This document shows, piece by piece, positions 21,075-31,929 of a stretch of 64,000 bases of DNA; within the stretch, counting starts at the first letter, position 1, and each line of letters starts with the position of its first letter. A model generated the notes under the pieces. That model was not told where the DNA came from and searched no databases. It was given only the letters and a program-made list of their open reading frames with translations. The position numbers were made by a program, and so were the translations under genes. The stretch covers positions 119,390,994-119,454,993 of the forward strand of contig OX465291.1 in assembly GCA_949987695.1 (NCBI GenBank). Direction: 5' to 3'. This DNA comes from Merzomyia westermanni. Taxonomy: Eukaryota > Arthropoda > Insecta > Diptera > Tephritidae.

Positions 21075-21299
21075 TGTAAACTTAGATTATGATCGAAGTT
21101 TGATGTAGCCTTAGTATAAGACCAGTTATACGGTAACTCTAATAATATTAACTCTAAGCATGTAAATGTTGGTAACTCTAAGGAAGAAGATGACCGAAGA
21201 CTTCCGGCTGAGAAATAAACGAGAACCAATCGTAATATTCGTGCTTGATAGTTTAAAGCGAGTTTTATTCAATAATAAAAACGGAAAACTATTAGCAGT
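21075..21299 (+). repeat. Right LTR of the Ty3/gypsy element
   Basis: Begins TGTAAACTTAGAT and ends ATTAGCAGT, as the left LTR. It carries an extra segment including GAAGAAGATGACCGAAGAC relative to the left copy. A short frame (21166-21387) crosses its edge and is incidental. Confidence 0.8.
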
Positions 21300-21354
21300 A
21301 TATAATATAACTGATTTGCAAAATGAAACGATCGTTCAATATATCATTACAATA

Positions 21355-21775
21355 CTAACTTTTTATTTGTACGTGATCGTCCATTAGTTGATATGTAATT
21401 GGATTTTTTAAGCTTCGAAAAGCTTTAGCTACAAGTAATTCTTTTATGTTTTTAGGAGAAGCTTTTGCTGTTTCTTGTCTGATGACAATCTCACATACCA
21501 AGCATATATCGCACACATCCTTTAATGGTGCCAGATAAGGACCCAAGTTTTTAAGTTTTGATAACGTTGGCATTTCTTCTCCGTACAGTTGTTCTTTATA
21601 AATGTCGCATTTTATTTTTTAAATAATTTTCCAAGCGACAAATCCAGCTATGTTTCGGGCTACATTGTCAACGAAAGCGGATAGTCCCCGCATTCCATTA
21701 ATGTAATCTCATGTTTGCTTAAGGCCATAAATATTTCTTAGTGCCTTTAGAGGGCTTATAGTCATTGCTTTTAAA
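21355..21775 (-). pseudogene. Possible P-element/THAP-type transposase C-terminal fossil
   Basis: On the minus strand, from about 21685, one frame reads GLSAFVDNVARNIAGFVAWK before a stop. A second frame continues CDIYKEQLYGEEMPTLSKLK and then PYLAPLKDVCDICLVCE and KNIKELLVAKAF. An 'YIAGFV..K' helix followed by spaced Cys and a 'K.KG.....P..DV..I...CE' block resembles the C-terminal part of P-element/THAP9-like transposases. The assignment is from memory of the family, so other transposase classes are possible. No THAP domain or terminal repeats were seen. Confidence 0.4.
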
Positions 21776-24122
21776 ATGATTAGAGCAAACTTTTTAGTTT
21801 TTCGTATCTACATCCATCTATTTATATTACATTATTGTCCCCATCGCTGTTCCAAAAGAGCGTCTGTCTTAAAACTAATTCAATTTAAATTATTTTGTTT
21901 TAAATGGAATGTGATATTAACTCGCCTGCGTAATATTATATTCGTTACTCTTCTGCTAGAACACACTCAACATACCTTGGACAAAGTTCGTTTAATTGTG
22001 TATATATCGCTTTCAATAATATATGTTATACTTCTATATTAAATATATATAATAAATACATACATATATGCTTTCAAGACCGCTGTCGTGAATTTTTTTT
22101 TTTCTTGAAACGCTCATGACTTTTGGAAATATTTTTGTTAATAAAAATATATGCCTGCCTCGCTCAAAAATAATATATCTGTACTGTAATGTTTTCGAAC
22201 GGTATTAGCTCTTACTGTCAATATAGAAGTAATAAATATATGCACGTAATACACATCCAAAAACCAAATTTAAAATAAACATTTTTGGGAAATATTCAAA
22301 AACGAGCCTGGGACCGCATAATTTAGTTATTTTTACAAATATTTGTAATCATAAAGCAAAAACCATTTGTACATTGGAGATATTCAAGCAATATTGATAG
22401 GGGAATCCTCAGAATCCCAACCAACAGTTTTTAGAATTTGTGTATGTCTCTTTGTCTGTATGTTTGGGTATCATTCAAAAGCTGCTGAGTAGAGTGAAAC
22501 GCAGCCATTTCATCACTAGACTTCGAACTTAAAGTGTTATTTCGATAACCTGACTAATTTCTGAGTTAGCGACTCAGGGTGGTTAGTAAAATATGGGTGC
22601 TGTAATAAGCGATGTGATTAAGTTAAATATCTTAACTGGTTTCGAAAATATAGTGATTAAAATCTGATGGACTGATGGCACTGATTACCCTTACCACAAG
22701 GTTGATTCCTTAGAAAACTTTCTGCATGCTCCTAGGACGCCGCCCACTTTTATGTAAAAGATTTCTAAAAGGATCAGAAACGAATATAAATTATTTTAAT
22801 CTTTGTGCCGAACTTTCTTATGGTCACTGAAACGGGTTTTGAGTTAGAATTTAAATTGACATTTACAAAAGAAAATAATTGGACGACTTAAAAATTAATT
22901 GGATGGCGCACATAAAGTGATCGCGGATACTGTGAGACTTCTTTCATAATAGAGATCTTAGAAGGGAATATGAGGGCAATTCGTGGTATCATGTTGCAAG
23001 TCTTTTGAAGAAATAAGAATATGGAAAGTGAACCGCTGCATTGCGATGTGCAAGGTCATTTAAGTAGTGACTTGATCTCTCTGTATAATTTTATCAAATA
23101 TATGCGTAGTCTTATATGGGCAACATAAACTGCAGTAAACCCCAAAAATAGTCAGAAAAAATTATTTACAACTATCAGTTCAAATCCTACTAATACGAAA
23201 AAGTCCAGCCCCGTTCCTAACTCAAAGCGAAATATTAAAATATTGAATAATAAAAAAAAAAAATCAAAAATTATACAGTGTTTATAAACTATTTTTACTA
23301 TGACTCATTTTTAATTCAATCATGACCGCAAGTTCTGTGCCACCGCTGGATACCTGTTGCTCATACGAGCAATATACACGTTTTTAACTAGTCGGACTTG
23401 GTTTTCATACCACTTTAGAAGTACTTCGCAACTAGTTGCTTTGATATATAGATATATACATTTATGAAAATTTATGTTTACTTAGTATTATATGAATTTA
23501 GGTTTGCCTTTAATTTGTTGTTTGTGTATAAATGCGATCATTCGTACTGGTACATATTTGCAGCTGTTTTATTTGCTTCTGTTGGTGTTTTTGCTATCTC
23601 TACCGCCAATGCAATTGCAAAACATTCCATTGTAATTAATTTTAATATCGTAGCATATGTTTAGCCGTGCCCTCATTGCTGCGATACAAGGACATTGGCG
23701 CAAGCACTACAACTGCAGTACGATATGGGAAGTCTTGGGCGCTACACAGTTATGTAGCTGCGTGGTTAGGTGGCTCTTTAATTTAATCATTATACTTGTT
23801 TGTTATCGACTCCTGTAAATCGTCCCCAACATCAGTTATAGTAAAAATATCTTCCCTTCACCGCCACAGTTCTTTCCAGAGTTCATGATATAGGCCTTTA
23901 AGTTATAGTGTTTACTGAATCCGGGAGATTGTGGTTTATCTCACTTTTTCCTTCGGTATTGCTCTTAATATGCCCTTTCCTACATTTTGTAGGCCATATT
24001 ACACATTTTTAGCCTTACATAAATTCATTTGTTGTTTGGTATTTTTGCAACATTTCCTAGAAGATATTTGTGTATATACATACACGAGTATACATTTATA
24101 ATACTGCAGCTAGCGATATAAA
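21776..24122. other. Long stretch without supported features
   Basis: AT-rich DNA. Frames at 21776-22042 and 23464-23664 are hydrophobic and lack recognisable motifs. No bounded repeat found. Confidence 0.4.
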
Positions 24123-24124
24123 TA

Positions 24125-25427
24125 AAGGGTGTTTTTTTAGGGGTATAGAACTTCAAATTGAAATAAAACACAAGAAAATCGTTTTAAGGTCCATCAATTT
24201 AGCTTTATTGAAAGGATAATTTTATGCCATTAATGTTTAAATATGATTTCGGGCATGTGGCCGCCGCGGCTGGCTCGAATAAAGCCAATTCTACAGGTCC
24301 AATTTTCAACCACTTTTTCGAGCATATGGGGCCGTATGTCGGCAATAACGCCACGAATGTTGGCTTCCAATTCCCCTAACGTTTCTGGTTTGTTGGTGTA
24401 GACGAGCGACTTCACATATCCCCAAAGAAAATAATCCAATGGTGTCAAATCACACGACCTTGGTGGCCAATTGACAGGTCCATTCCGCGAAATTATGCGC
24501 TCATCGAATGTTTCCTTCAATAAATCGATTGTGACGTGCGCTGTGTGGCATGTAGCGCCGTCTTGTTGGAACCACAACTCATCCACATTCATGCCATCCA
24601 ATTCGGGAACAAAATAGTCGGTTATCATGGCTCTATACCGGTCTCCATTAACGGTAGCTGCCTCTCCAGCATTATTGCGGAAGAAGTATGGCCCAATGAC
24701 TCCACCAGCCCATAGAGCACACCAAACAGTCAGTTTTTGTGGATGTAATGGCGTTTCAAGGGTCTCATGTGGATTCTCTTCACTCCAAATGCGGCAATTT
24801 TGCTTGTTGACGTAGCCATTCAACCAAAAATGAGCCTCATCACTGAACAAAATTTTGCGATGAAAATCAGCATCGAAATCAATCTCATTTTCGGCCCATA
24901 CACCAAAATCACGACGCATTGCATGGTCTCGCGGCTTTAATTCTTGCACAAGCTGGATCTTGTAAGGTCGCAAGCCAAGATCTTTGCGCAAAATCTTCCA
25001 TAAAGTTGATGGACAAAGCTCCAATTGCTGTGCACGGTGGCGAATCGATTCATTCGGGTCCTCTTCAACACTTTGCTCTACAGCGGCAATTGTTTCTTCG
25101 GTGCGCACTGTTCGACGTCTCTGCGGATGCGTATTATCACATAGAGTAAACGTAGTGCGAAAACGATCCATGGTTAACCGAATTAATTGCTCTGATGGAC
25201 GATTATGTCGACCATAAAATGGACGGAGCTCACGGTAAACTTCGCGAACTGAACCATTATTTTCGAAATAAATTTGCACGATTTGCAAGCGTTGTTCTTT
25301 TGTCAACCTGTTCATGATGAAATGGCAAACCAAACTGAACATAAATGACATTAGAGTTGCCAGATTTGATTACAAAATGCCAGTTTTATCTCTATTCGAA
25401 AAACAAACCTGTAAAAAAAACACCCTG
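24125..25427 (-). mobile_element. Complete DD41D mariner element (rosa-like)
   Basis: 1303 bp bounded by TA on each side (24123-24124, 25428-25429). Ends are AAGGGTGTTTTTTTAG and, read inwards from the right, CAGGGTGTTTTTTTTACAGG: imperfect inverted repeats of about 16 bp. One uninterrupted transposase frame fills most of the element. Size, TA target and gene content are those of mariner. Confidence 0.9.
24230..25315 (-). CDS. DD41D mariner (rosa-type) transposase
   Basis: Cut-and-paste transposase that binds the element's terminal repeats and inserts at TA. The Met at 25315 (MNRLTKEQRLQIV, 361 residues) is preferred because the conserved N-terminus starts there; an in-frame Met at 25351 would add 12 hydrophobic residues. 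The N-terminal third is a paired-type helix-turn-helix region, including RHRAQQLELCPSTLWKIL and then RPYKIQLVQEL. The catalytic core has FSDEAHFWLNGYVNKQNC (first Asp), LWFQQDGATCHTAH (second Asp) and PPRSCDLTPLDYFLWGYVK (third Asp). There are 41 residues between the second and third Asp, the spacing of the DD41D/rosa group known from Ceratitis. No stop or frameshift is present, so the copy could be recent or active. The three mariner MITEs nearby have related but different coding remnants and different termini. Confidence 0.92.
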   Translation of the reverse strand: MNRLTKEQRLQIVQIYFENNGSVREVYRELRPFYGRHNRPSEQLIRLTMDRFRTTFTLCDNTHPQRRRTVRTEETIAAVEQSVEEDPNESIRHRAQQLELCPSTLWKILRKDLGLRPYKIQLVQELKPRDHAMRRDFGVWAENEIDFDADFHRKILFSDEAHFWLNGYVNKQNCRIWSEENPHETLETPLHPQKLTVWCALWAGGVIGPYFFRNNAGEAATVNGDRYRAMITDYFVPELDGMNVDELWFQQDGATCHTAHVTIDLLKETFDERIISRNGPVNWPPRSCDLTPLDYFLWGYVKSLVYTNKPETLGELEANIRGVIADIRPHMLEKVVENWTCRIGFIRASRGGHMPEIIFKH

Positions 25428-25802
25428 TATTATGAATACCAATAATTGGTAGGAAATATTATGCAAACGTGCATACATTTGACTGTGCAAATATTTTTAA
25501 TTTGATATATACCTTCATAGGAGATTCATATACATGCAGTGAATATGCTGTATTATCGCTTACTGTGGCTTGAAATTTATGCCTGTAAACGTTTATAGTT
25601 ACATATTGTCTTGTTGTTTTGCGACCCCAATTGCGCATTGTAAATTGTTGCACAAATATTCAACTACTAAATACAAGTATTTGTTGAGACTGTTCCCCCA
25701 ACAGCCGGTTCTATCGTACCGGAATGACCCGGGTTTTTTTACCCGGCCAAGGGCTGTTATTTCAGTGTAACCCTGTCCAATCTGTCTCGTCACACCCTTA
25801 AA

Positions 25803-26586
25803 TTGTCATCCTTGGAGCAAACCCTGGCAGCTGGGTTGTTCCATTGTCTCTTGTTGCGGGCTGGGGTCGAACCCAACCCTGGACCAAGAGATTGGATCTG
25901 CTGCGTTTTCTGGCAGAAAATTTATATTAAACGGTCGCATTGGGTTCAATGCGCCAAGTGTAAGAGATGGCTACATAAATTTGGATGCTCAGGGCTTAAC
26001 CCTGCCATCCACAGACCCCGTACTTTCGAGGCACCATGGTGTACACGCCTAAGGGCGTCCCGCTGTACACGTAACCCTGGCACTCCTCTACCGCCCCTAC
26101 CAGTTTCAAGTAGCCACAATGGTGGCTCAGTCTACACGACTGGCAGCACTTCTGCCATTCCCGCCTCACCCACTCCCGACCAGACATGAGCATCGCCGAG
26201 CGTCACTCCCCATTGCTCCCCTTGCTTCCAGCCTGCACGTGGGTCAGGAACACCACCTCCAAGTACCTTTCACTACGTGCACCGTTTGTCGGCAAAGATT
26301 ATATACGCCTGCGACATCGGTCAAGTGCAACAATTGCCTTGGCCTGTGTCACACCCTTATGTGCTCTGGGCTCGCAAACGGTAACCTTTGGACGGATTCG
26401 TTCATAGCCCCCTGTTTCAGTACACAGCCGCCCTCCACGCCAGACAACATCGGCCATGGCGCTGTCAACTCTAGACTGCGACATAGTTTAGGCTTTAGCC
26501 TACCTCCACCTAGGCAAACGCATCCGTCCCTCACGCCTAGTATGGCCCCCGTCTCCCCCCCTAACCCTTCAAAATTCTGCAGCTGA
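25803..26586 (+). pseudogene. LINE ORF1-like region: 2A-like peptide and two PHD-like zinc fingers
   Basis: The frame from 25803 starts MSSLEQTLAAGLFHCLLLRA and runs into GVEPNPGP. NPGP preceded by V-E-x is the 2A/CHYSEL core that makes ribosomes skip a peptide bond; the usual Asp before V-E is Gly here. Downstream come Cys residues and VQCAKCKRWLHKFGCSGL, a PHD-like metal-binding pattern. In the overlapping frame (26119-26586) a second such pattern follows: CTVCRQRLY, then VKCNNCLGLCHTLMCSGL. After it lies a Pro/Ser-rich linker. The shift between the two frames near 26120 breaks the native protein. NPGP motifs near the N-terminus are known in several LINE groups. Confidence 0.7.
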
Positions 26587-27300
26587 ACTGTAACGGATTA
26601 GCTGGAAAGATCGCGGAGATAACTGACTTAATGAAGCCGCACAACATCAAAATCGCCGCGATACAAGAGACAAAATTGAACACAAGATCGGACTTCCGAA
26701 CTTGTGATGGGTATAATGTAAATCGAAAAGACCTTCCCAGCGGTCATGGGTGTGGCCTTGCGTTCATTACACATCACTCTGTACAATATAATCTATTTTC
26801 CCCTGACGTCGACTTTACCTTACAATGCCAAGACATAGTAGCCCGGTCAGGCGACGTCGACCTGCAAATTATAAACATCTACATTCCCCCTGCCTGTCCT
26901 AGAGATTATCATCCCCACATTAGTGCGTTGCTAAGGGGCGATAACCGTCTAATCCTAGGCGACTTCAACGCACATCACGATCTCTGGCACTCCAACTTGC
27001 CAGCAGACAGAAGAGGACACGCAATTTCAGACCAAATAGACAACTCAGCATTCTGTACAGTCAATAAAGATCCCCCAGCAGGGTAGCAGGTAACTCCCAC
27101 AGTTCGCCAGACATGTTCATAACGAGCGCGAGCCTAATTTACTTTGTCATCTGGCGACCGATGCTTACATTAGCTTACCTACCCATCCTACTCTCCGTTG
27201 AACGACCCACCGACTTCATAACGACTGATAAACTAACATACATTAACTTCACCAAAGCGGACTGGAACCGCTTTACGGACTATACAGAGCGCTCCTTTGC
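26573..27300 (+). pseudogene. LINE apurinic/apyrimidinic endonuclease domain
   Basis: Reads LQLNCNGLAGKIAEI, then KIAAIQETKL (catalytic Glu), GCGLAFITHHSVQY, IINIYIPPACP, LILGDFNAHHDLWHS (the GDFN catalytic box) and RRGHAI. This is the target-nicking endonuclease of APE-type LINEs. The frame ends at 27086. The following frame (27113-27352) has TLAYLPILLSVERPTDF, where a conserved SDH box (usually 'SDHLPI') has lost its Ser-Asp-His. The enzyme is therefore inactive by both frameshift and loss of a catalytic His. Confidence 0.8.
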
Positions 27301-27507
27301 TGCCTTACCCACTTCGAGAGACGTACGCAAAGGTGAACAAGAGTTTCATTGATTCAGCCTCCGGCCGCTTTATTCCTGCAGGTAGAATATCAGAAATTCG
27401 TCCGAATTTTCCTGCAGAAGCTGAGGCGATGGCAAGAGAACGTGACCAAGTGGGACTGATCAATCCCGAAGATCAAAGATCTCAATGCGGAAATTCAAAC
27501 TGACCAA

Positions 27508-28067
27508 GTGGAAACAACAATGAAGGCCAACCCCTCAAAATCCATCAGATCCGACGGAATCGCCATGAAGATGATCAAACACCTAGGCCACGAGGGACAG
27601 AGTTATTTAGCGGTTCTTTCCAACCTCTCTCTAACTACTTTTGTCATACCTGAGATATGGAAACAGGTAGTTCCCCTACTAGAACCAGGGAAGCCGGAGA
27701 GCCAAGAAGATTCTTATAGTCCTATATATACTAGAGACCATTCTACTCCCTTACTTTACTGCAAATCAGAAATTGGCCGATCACTAGCTTGGTTTCCGCA
27801 AAATCCCACAGCACTACATCCGCTTTGAATGCCATTACAACACAGATAAATCATGGTTTGAATCATCACCCACCAAACCATAGGATGGTTCTCATGGCAC
27901 TTGACCTATCAAATGCATTTGATACGGTCAACCACGCCACACTCCTTCGAGACCTGGAAGAGACACCGCTCCCTGCTGGCCTTAAAAGGTGGACCGCTTA
28001 TTACCTCAATGGTCGACAGGCATCACCACCCCCCTTGTACAATATATGCTACACCTTTTCTTCCTAA
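27508..28067 (+). pseudogene. LINE reverse transcriptase, N-terminal part
   Basis: The frame at 27508-27828 has SIRSDGIAMKMIKHLG, the 'DGI...K' opening block of LINE RTs, then FVIPEIWKQVVPLLEPGKP. The next frame (27789-28067) has SAKSHSTTSALNAITTQINH and MVLMALDLSNAFDTVNH, whose DLSNAFD carries the first catalytic Asp. It ends after WTAYYLNGRQ. The F/YADD box and thumb are absent. Confidence 0.8.
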
Positions 28068-28098
28068 ATCCCGGATTCTACTACCTAATTTATATGTA

Positions 28099-28463
28099 CA
28101 GGGTGGCGCAAAAGTAATCCTCCTATCAGAAAATGCTATAAATTTTGCGATTGGCCCCTAAAGTCAGTTCTGTTTTGACATTTGTGTAGTAAACACATGC
28201 GAAATACACGTTAATAACCAATGTTACGCTACACTGCTCCAGAACGCGGAACTGACTATTTATTTGACCAATAATCGGTCGGGGCCAAACGGTTACTGTG
28301 AATGGTGAGCGCTACAGAGCAATGATCAACGAGTTCTTTTTGCCGCAACTTGATGAATTGGGATTGGAAAACATGTGGTTCCAACAAGACGGTGCAACAG
28401 CACACACTGCACGTGCCACAACCGATATGCTGAACATCGGAAGCTTACTTTTGCGCCACCTTG
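28099..28463 (+). mobile_element. Mariner-derived MITE, copy B
   Basis: 365 bp, TA on both sides (28097-28098, 28464-28465), ends CAGGGTGGCGCAAAAGTAA and, inwards from the right, CAAGGTGGCGCAAAAGTAA. Same internal transposase remnant as copies A and C. It lacks a short 'aatattg'-type stretch before CTGACTATTT that the others have. It lies where the LINE RT breaks off. Confidence 0.9.
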
Positions 28464-28621
28464 TATGTGATGTCCAAAGGCACTGCTTGTTTGCTCTATA
28501 ACACACTTTTTGTCAGTGCAAAAGCATCATTTTCTAGAGCGGAGGGATAGGAAGCCACGATACGTTATTTACGCATATTGTGAGGATAGTGACGACCTTT
28601 GTAAATTGAGGTAACTGCTGG

Positions 28622-28707
28622 GACGTGACAAATTAGACAGTGTTACACTAAACAGTCCTTGGCCGAGTAAAAAAAACCGGGTCATTCCGATACAATAAAA
28701 CCGGCTG
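28622..28707 (-). repeat. Inverted fragment of the LINE 5' untranslated region
   Basis: Read on the minus strand this begins CAGCCGGTTTTATTGTATCG and continues through GGAATGACCCGG, a T run and CGGCCAAGGACTG, matching 25702-25790 of the LINE with substitutions. Similarity fades after TAATTTGTCACGTCC. It therefore marks the head of a second, oppositely oriented copy or a local rearrangement. Confidence 0.7.
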
Positions 28708-29130
28708 CTCAAAGTTGAAATAATTTGTCAAAATATTCGATGCCCATATGCAATTTATGTATAGAAAGACTAGCAGACCTGTCAGACTGACTTTCCTACA
28801 TTCGCAAAAGTAAACTTAAAATACATTTTTAAATAACTTTCCGAAGTAAATATTAAGCTCACAAAGTACTGCTTCTTTCGTTTACGAAATGTTTTAAACC
28901 AAATGCCATATCATTAAAACGGCATATTGAATAAAAGCTTATTACTGTAAGCCTATACAAAATTTTCAAAGGAAGCGTTTACAAATCTTATTTTTGTTTT
29001 AAATCTTTTTTAAATGATATTTTGATATTTATAGCAATAGCTAAAGAAAATAATTAAATACATTCTTATTTGCAATCATACATTAAATGTCGCAACATAA
29101 GCCAATTGTTAGCACACCAATGAAGTGGTT

Positions 29131-29372
29131 AAGATATGGCCATGCCTTTTAAATATTCGCCCTTCTCATGTTAACACTTTCATGAAAAGAATTTCAAATA
29201 TTCTAAAAACTTTGTAGGCGATTAAAGCCGATAACAATTCTATTAAAAATTAAGATATGGCCATGACTTTTAAATATTCGCCCCTCTCATGTTAACACTT
29301 TCATGAAAAGAATTTCAAATATACTAAAAAATTTGTAGGCGATTAAAGCCGATAACAATTGTATTAAAAATT
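29131..29372. repeat. 121-bp tandem duplication
   Basis: Units 29131-29251 and 29252-29372 begin AAGATATGGCCATG and end AATT..TATTAAAAATT. They differ at only a few positions, so the duplication is fairly recent. No coding content. Confidence 0.9.
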
Positions 29373-29740
29373 AGACACGCGTTTCGTTCTTTTCCTCAAC
29401 AGGAAGTGCTCTTACTCTTCCTTTATTCTTTTCTTTTCCATAGTCGAGGTTGTATTACATTTATGTTTCAGCCACAGGGTTATTAAAATATAAATGACCT
29501 GTTTTGTAATACAGGGCTGTTACAAAGTGGAACAGAACGAGTTGTCAAACAGTTTTTTTCTTAAGTTCATGTATGCATTTGCATTTCTAAAATGAAATGA
29601 TTTATAAAAGCTCGTGCTGGAAGTTTAAAAAAGTTCACTTTAAAAAATTTTAAGGCACTTCTAAATTTCACATTATTGTACTACAATTTAGTGAGCTACA
29701 AAACCATAATTTTAAAATTTTGATGGCTATTTTCCACACG
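29373..29740. other. No supported feature
   Basis: AT-rich spacer between the tandem duplication and SINE copy 2. Confidence 0.4.
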
Positions 29741-30098
29741 GCGGCCGCCGTGGTGTGAAGGTAGTGTTGCCGGCCTACCACACCGAAGGTCCATGGTTCG
29801 AGCCCTGGTACAGGTAACATCAAAAGTGATTTGAAAAAAGTTTTTCAAAACGGGGTCGCCCCTCGGCAGTGGTTTGGCAAACTCTCCGAGTGTATTTCTG
29901 CCATGACAGGCTTCTCAGCAAAAATTCGTCTCCTTTGTAGATGCCGTTCGGAGTCGGCAAAAAACTGTAGGTCCCACCAATTTGTAGGGAAAATTCAAAT
30001 CGGCACACCACAAATTGGAAGAGAAGCTTGGCGCAAAAATCTCTTAGGAGGTTTATGATGATATACCTGTTGTATATCGCGCCATAGAGAGAGAGAGA
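29741..30098 (+). mobile_element. tRNA-Val-like SINE, copy 2
   Basis: Full-length, near-identical to copies 4 and 5 (45.8 and 58.4 kb). B box GGTTCGAGCCC near 29794; the 3' end runs into a (GA)n tract, CATAGAGAGAGAGAGA. No clear flanking duplication could be read. Confidence 0.85.
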
Positions 30099-31929
30099 TT
30101 ATCATTTTTCATTGAAGTTGACATATTTATTATATATTTTTTCGAACATTTGGTACAAATAAATCTAATCCTTACGTCAGCGTCTCTAAATAATACAGTG
30201 GTTATAGAATGCAAAACAGGTGAACGATTAATGTCTGAGGTGGAACGAGCGTACGCTTCGCAACAGAGAATGAAGCCATTTGAGATCATAAAAAATTTTT
30301 AAATGCATATATGCATTCTTAATACCTACATATAAGGCCCTTTTTCTTATATCACTGACAAACCAAAAATATCTAAAAATCTTACACCATGAATGCAATA
30401 CAACTATCGCGTCATAACATAAAAATATGTTGGTTATTATTTAAATTGCACCCCTACACAAAACTCAGAATTCATTGTCTCAATGGCACTGAGAAACAAA
30501 TATACATGCAAATCGTAAATACATATGTACTAAATAGTCTAGTCTGCGAGAAGGAAGGAAATTTACATTTGAACATTTACATTCGAATATAAACAAACCA
30601 ATGGTTATATGCGCGCAGTCAAACTGAATGCTCGCGCCATATTATTGTATAAACCATGGCTTTGACATCAGTGACGGTGCCGATGTTGTCGTCTATTGAC
30701 CCCCATTAGTAATACAAACGTTTTGTGAATGTGACAACAATAACAAAAACTGCAAAAATTAAAACGACATGCACTCACATTCATATATATGATTGTACGT
30801 GTATGTATCTAGTACATGGATACATTATAAAATATGATGAGCCACAAACGCTAAGAATAAAGGCCACAAAAGTTCGTTAGGCAGGCAGTCAGGAAGTTGG
30901 TAAAATAGGAAGGCCGCATAACTTCCTGGTTCATATTTTTACATATGTTCAGGGCAACACATGTGCGCTAATATAATACATCGCACTAAAACAAAAGTCG
31001 ACGAAAAGCAGCTTAGTATGTTTGTGGTGCAAATTGTAAAATACTCTGGCACTAAGGCGCATTTTGTCATGAGGTCAAAGTGTATGATGTCTATTTTGAA
31101 TGGCTTTTTTGTTTTGAAAATGCGAGTGCAAACTAAGTTGTCCTACTGTACTTTGTGCAAAAGTTAACAAAGCATTAAAAAAGGACAATGAAAATAAAAT
31201 AAAGCACGTTAACTTTAGTACTCACCACATATTACTCACATAAATTAAACAATTTATTTAAATGCAAATGTCTGTTGCAATAGCGAACACACTCTTTCTT
31301 GGCTGGCTGCGACTGAAGTGCTGATGTCGCGTATACGCATAGTTATCCATTTTCATTTGCATTCCCTTCAGGGAAAGTCTCTAGTTCGAAACTCCCGCGC
31401 TTCTAGTGAATTCGGGCCCACTACTAGTGCGTACTTAATTGCGGAAATAGTCTTCGATGTATTACCCTTTCTATAGTTCCGAAATACTTAGTTAAATATT
31501 CTACATTTTAGATCTAGTTAGATTATCGCTTGCTCCCGAAACAGACCAAAATTCTTCATGATGAATTTAGAAGCATTTTACCCCTCATTTTGATAGTTAT
31601 GAACCAGGCTTATACTTTCTAGCTTTTTGCGTTCCTGATCCGGTTTCGATAGTTCCGAACTAAAACAAAATTTTAAACATTTTACATAGCACTTATTTGG
31701 AGGCTAATTTGACAAACTATGTAAATTTTATTTGTCTAAACATTAAACATAAACAATTTTAATTGATCAGACCCTTTGTCGGGAAGAAAAACAGTTTGTT
31801 CAAATACAATTCCAAATTCCTGATCATGGTCACTCATCTGATGGTTTAGAGAAAGTGGAAATCTAGTATCTATCGGACTAGTCCTTATTTCGGCCGTTAG
31901 ATATAGATTTGAACCAGAAGTTTGTCGCA
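30099..31929. other. Stretch without supported features
   Basis: AT-rich. Small frames at 30389-30592 and 30961-31167 have no recognisable motif. Repeated 'atagttccgaa'-type words occur near 31470, 31590 and 31650 without a clear unit. Confidence 0.4.

Larger units (their letters stand above)
16385..21299 (+). mobile_element. Ty3/gypsy LTR retrotransposon (decayed, LTRs retained)
   Basis: Direct repeats at 16385-16583 and 21075-21299 bound a gag-protease-RT-RNase H-integrase order, which defines Ty3/gypsy. ATAT flanks both ends (16381-16384, 21300-21303) and is a candidate 4-bp target duplication. I do not see a clear tRNA primer site after the left LTR or a strong polypurine tract before the right LTR. 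No envelope-like frame follows integrase. Many frameshifts and stops break the coding region, so the element is not autonomous. Confidence 0.85.
25702..28096 (+). mobile_element. LINE with 2A-like motif, PHD-like fingers, endonuclease and RT (frameshifted)
   Basis: The unit begins near CAGCCGGTTCTATCGTACCG and includes an ORF1-like region, an APE endonuclease and the N-terminal part of an RT, in that order on one strand. It breaks off before the catalytic ADD of RT and is bounded on the right by a mariner MITE. Frame changes occur at about 26120, 26575, 27090, 27300, 27500 and 27790. Domain order and the 2A-like motif point to an ingi/Vingi- or CR1-like LINE group; the clade is uncertain. A piece of its 5' untranslated region lies inverted at 28622-28707. 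Confidence 0.8.
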
